Assembly: GCF_014803385.1 (NCBI RefSeq)
Contig: NZ_JACYFC010000002.1
Span: 667,696-731,695, forward strand
Direction: 5' to 3'
DNA: 64,000 bases
Source: Marinomonas colpomeniae
GTDB taxonomy: Bacteria > Pseudomonadota > Gammaproteobacteria > Pseudomonadales > Marinomonadaceae
Positions 62,982-64,000 of this stretch are shown one piece after another. The translations under genes and the position numbers were made by a program. The first letter of the stretch is position 1; the number at the start of each line of letters is the position of its first letter. The notes under the pieces are model-generated. The model searched no databases. It was not told where the DNA came from and saw only the letters and a list, made by a program, of their open reading frames with translations.

Positions 62982-64000
62982 GTGATATTACACAGGAAAA
63001 TAGACTCTTATATATTGTCGGTATCTTCAACTATAAAAGATGCTTTAATAAAATTAGAAAAGAGTAAGACTAAAATACTTTTTCTAGTCGATCAGCATAA
63101 TAAGCTATGTGGATGCTTTGTAGATGGTGATTTGCGTCGAGCAGTTGTCAGGCAGGGAGATATTGATTTAGACTCTCCTATCTTGACTATTAGTAACCGA
63201 AACTGCTTGTCTGCATCAATGGATTGTGAAAATTCCTTTGTAGAAAATTTGTTAGGGAAAACTAAGACCGCGATCCCCTTAATTGATAAGAGCGGACATT
63301 TAATAGCTGTTGCTTCAGACGGTACTCAGTTTCTTGAAATTAATGGGAGAAGGGTTTCTACTGAAGACCCTTCTTATTTGATTGCTGAGATTGGTAATAA
63401 TCATCAAGGTTGTATTAAAACAGCTAAGAAATTAGTAGATTTGGCGGTTAGCTCAAATGTTGATTGTGTGAAGTTCCAGATGCGGACCATGTCATCTTTA
63501 TATGGAAAAAATCGTTCTTCAGGTGAAGATCTAGGGGCTGAATATACACTTGATTTATTAGCCAAATTCCAATTAAAGGATGAAGAGCTTTTCGAAATTT
63601 TTGACTACTGTAGAACTAAGGGAGTTACTCCTTTATGTACTCCTTGGGATCTTGAATCACTCATTAAACTAGAAAATTATGGACTAACTGCGTATAAAGT
63701 TGCGTCAGCAGATTTTACTAACTACCAATTACTAGAAGCTGTAGCCGCAACTGGTAAACCTATGATTTGCTCTACAGGAATGTCTACAGAAGATGAAATA
63801 AATTCAACAATTGATTTCTTACAAAGGAAAAAGGCAGCGTTTATTCTATTACATTGTAACTCAACGTACCCTACACCATTTAAAGATGTAAATTTAAAAT
63901 ATTTACCAACCCTAAAAGCGAAAACAAACGGTTTGGTTGGTTATTCAGGTCATGAGCGAGGATGGGCTGTAACTATAGCTGCAGTAACATTAGGTGCATG
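62982..64000 (+). CDS. CBS-NeuB fusion: nonulosonic (sialic-type) acid synthase, 3' end outside window
   Basis: An open frame from GTG 62982 to the window end, at least 339 residues. Residues 1 to about 115 are a CBS pair (STIKDALIKLEKSKTKILFLVDQHNKLCGCFVDGDLRRAV and AIPLIDKSGHLIAVAS). From about 125 it is NeuB: LIAEIGNNHQGCIKTAKKLVD, VKFQMR, TPLCTPWD, YKVASADFTN, ICSTGMSTEDE, LLHCNSTYPTPF and VGYSGHERG. NeuB condenses a hexosamine-type aldose with phosphoenolpyruvate to make sialic, legionaminic or pseudaminic acid. The N-terminal CBS pair is unusual and may sense a nucleotide. Confidence 0.88.
   Translation, partial: MILHRKIDSYILSVSSTIKDALIKLEKSKTKILFLVDQHNKLCGCFVDGDLRRAVVRQGDIDLDSPILTISNRNCLSASMDCENSFVENLLGKTKTAIPLIDKSGHLIAVASDGTQFLEINGRRVSTEDPSYLIAEIGNNHQGCIKTAKKLVDLAVSSNVDCVKFQMRTMSSLYGKNRSSGEDLGAEYTLDLLAKFQLKDEELFEIFDYCRTKGVTPLCTPWDLESLIKLENYGLTAYKVASADFTNYQLLEAVAATGKPMICSTGMSTEDEINSTIDFLQRKKAAFILLHCNSTYPTPFKDVNLKYLPTLKAKTNGLVGYSGHERGWAVTIAAVTLGA

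Noticed and set aside
1..64000. tRNA, rRNA, insertion sequences, prophage or integron elements
   Set aside because: I looked for conserved tRNA arms, transposase motifs and terminal repeats in the gaps and saw none that could be supported by eye.

Overview
The window reads as a stretch of chromosome from a marine gammaproteobacterium. It is AT-rich, densely coded, and has gene order typical of Oceanospirillales. Marinomonas or a close relative is my best guess, made from gene content and protein wording and not from any search. I see no rRNA, tRNA, CRISPR array or complete insertion sequence.

Layout. (1) 1-3.3 kb, + strand: the end of a myo-inositol catabolic operon (iolC fragment, iolB, an iolJ-like aldolase, iolG). 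(2) 3.4-10 kb, - strand: dsbA and a diguanylate cyclase, then ubiE-ubiB-hisE-tatA-tatB-tatC (quinone synthesis, histidine step 2, Tat export). (3) 10.2-27 kb: housekeeping genes engB, gshA, hisB-hisH-hisF, asmA, mutY, chrA, yggX, a FliL-like gene, dsbB, rsd, a WD40-type lipoprotein, DUF423, trmB, an H-NS-type gene and tex. Many are separated by clear bidirectional terminators. (4) 27.1-32.3 kb: azoreductase with a divergent LysR regulator, then glmU and glmS, which make UDP-GlcNAc. (5) 32.3-47 kb: a polyamine block. aguB and aguA convert agmatine to putrescine. puuC, puuB and puuA carry out the gamma-glutamyl putrescine route. potFGHI imports polyamines. A class I glutamine amidotransferase probably finishes the route. 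LysR, LuxR and GntR/FCD regulators sit among them, and an identical 12-bp palindrome lies in the luxR and puuA promoters.

(6) 48.2-64 kb, all + strand: a surface polysaccharide cluster. It opens with a Wzz-type chain-length protein and an EPS-associated MarR-type regulator, then the precursor genes ugd, manC and manB. From about 53.8 kb codon use changes sharply (AGA, AGG and ATA become common), which suggests a separately acquired cassette. It holds a KdsC-like HAD phosphatase, a GatZ/KbaZ-like aldolase, a small cupin, a nucleotidyltransferase fused to a choline-kinase-like domain, an ABC exporter/flippase with a short C-terminus, a methyltransferase-like protein, an unrecognised protein, a decayed gene relic, a PhyH-type dioxygenase with an in-frame hexanucleotide repeat, and a CBS-NeuB fusion cut by the window end.

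The best candidate for an undescribed system is 53838-57504. Its four genes could build a sugar by aldol addition, dephosphorylate it, re-phosphorylate it and activate it as a nucleotide sugar. That reading is inference from domain content only.
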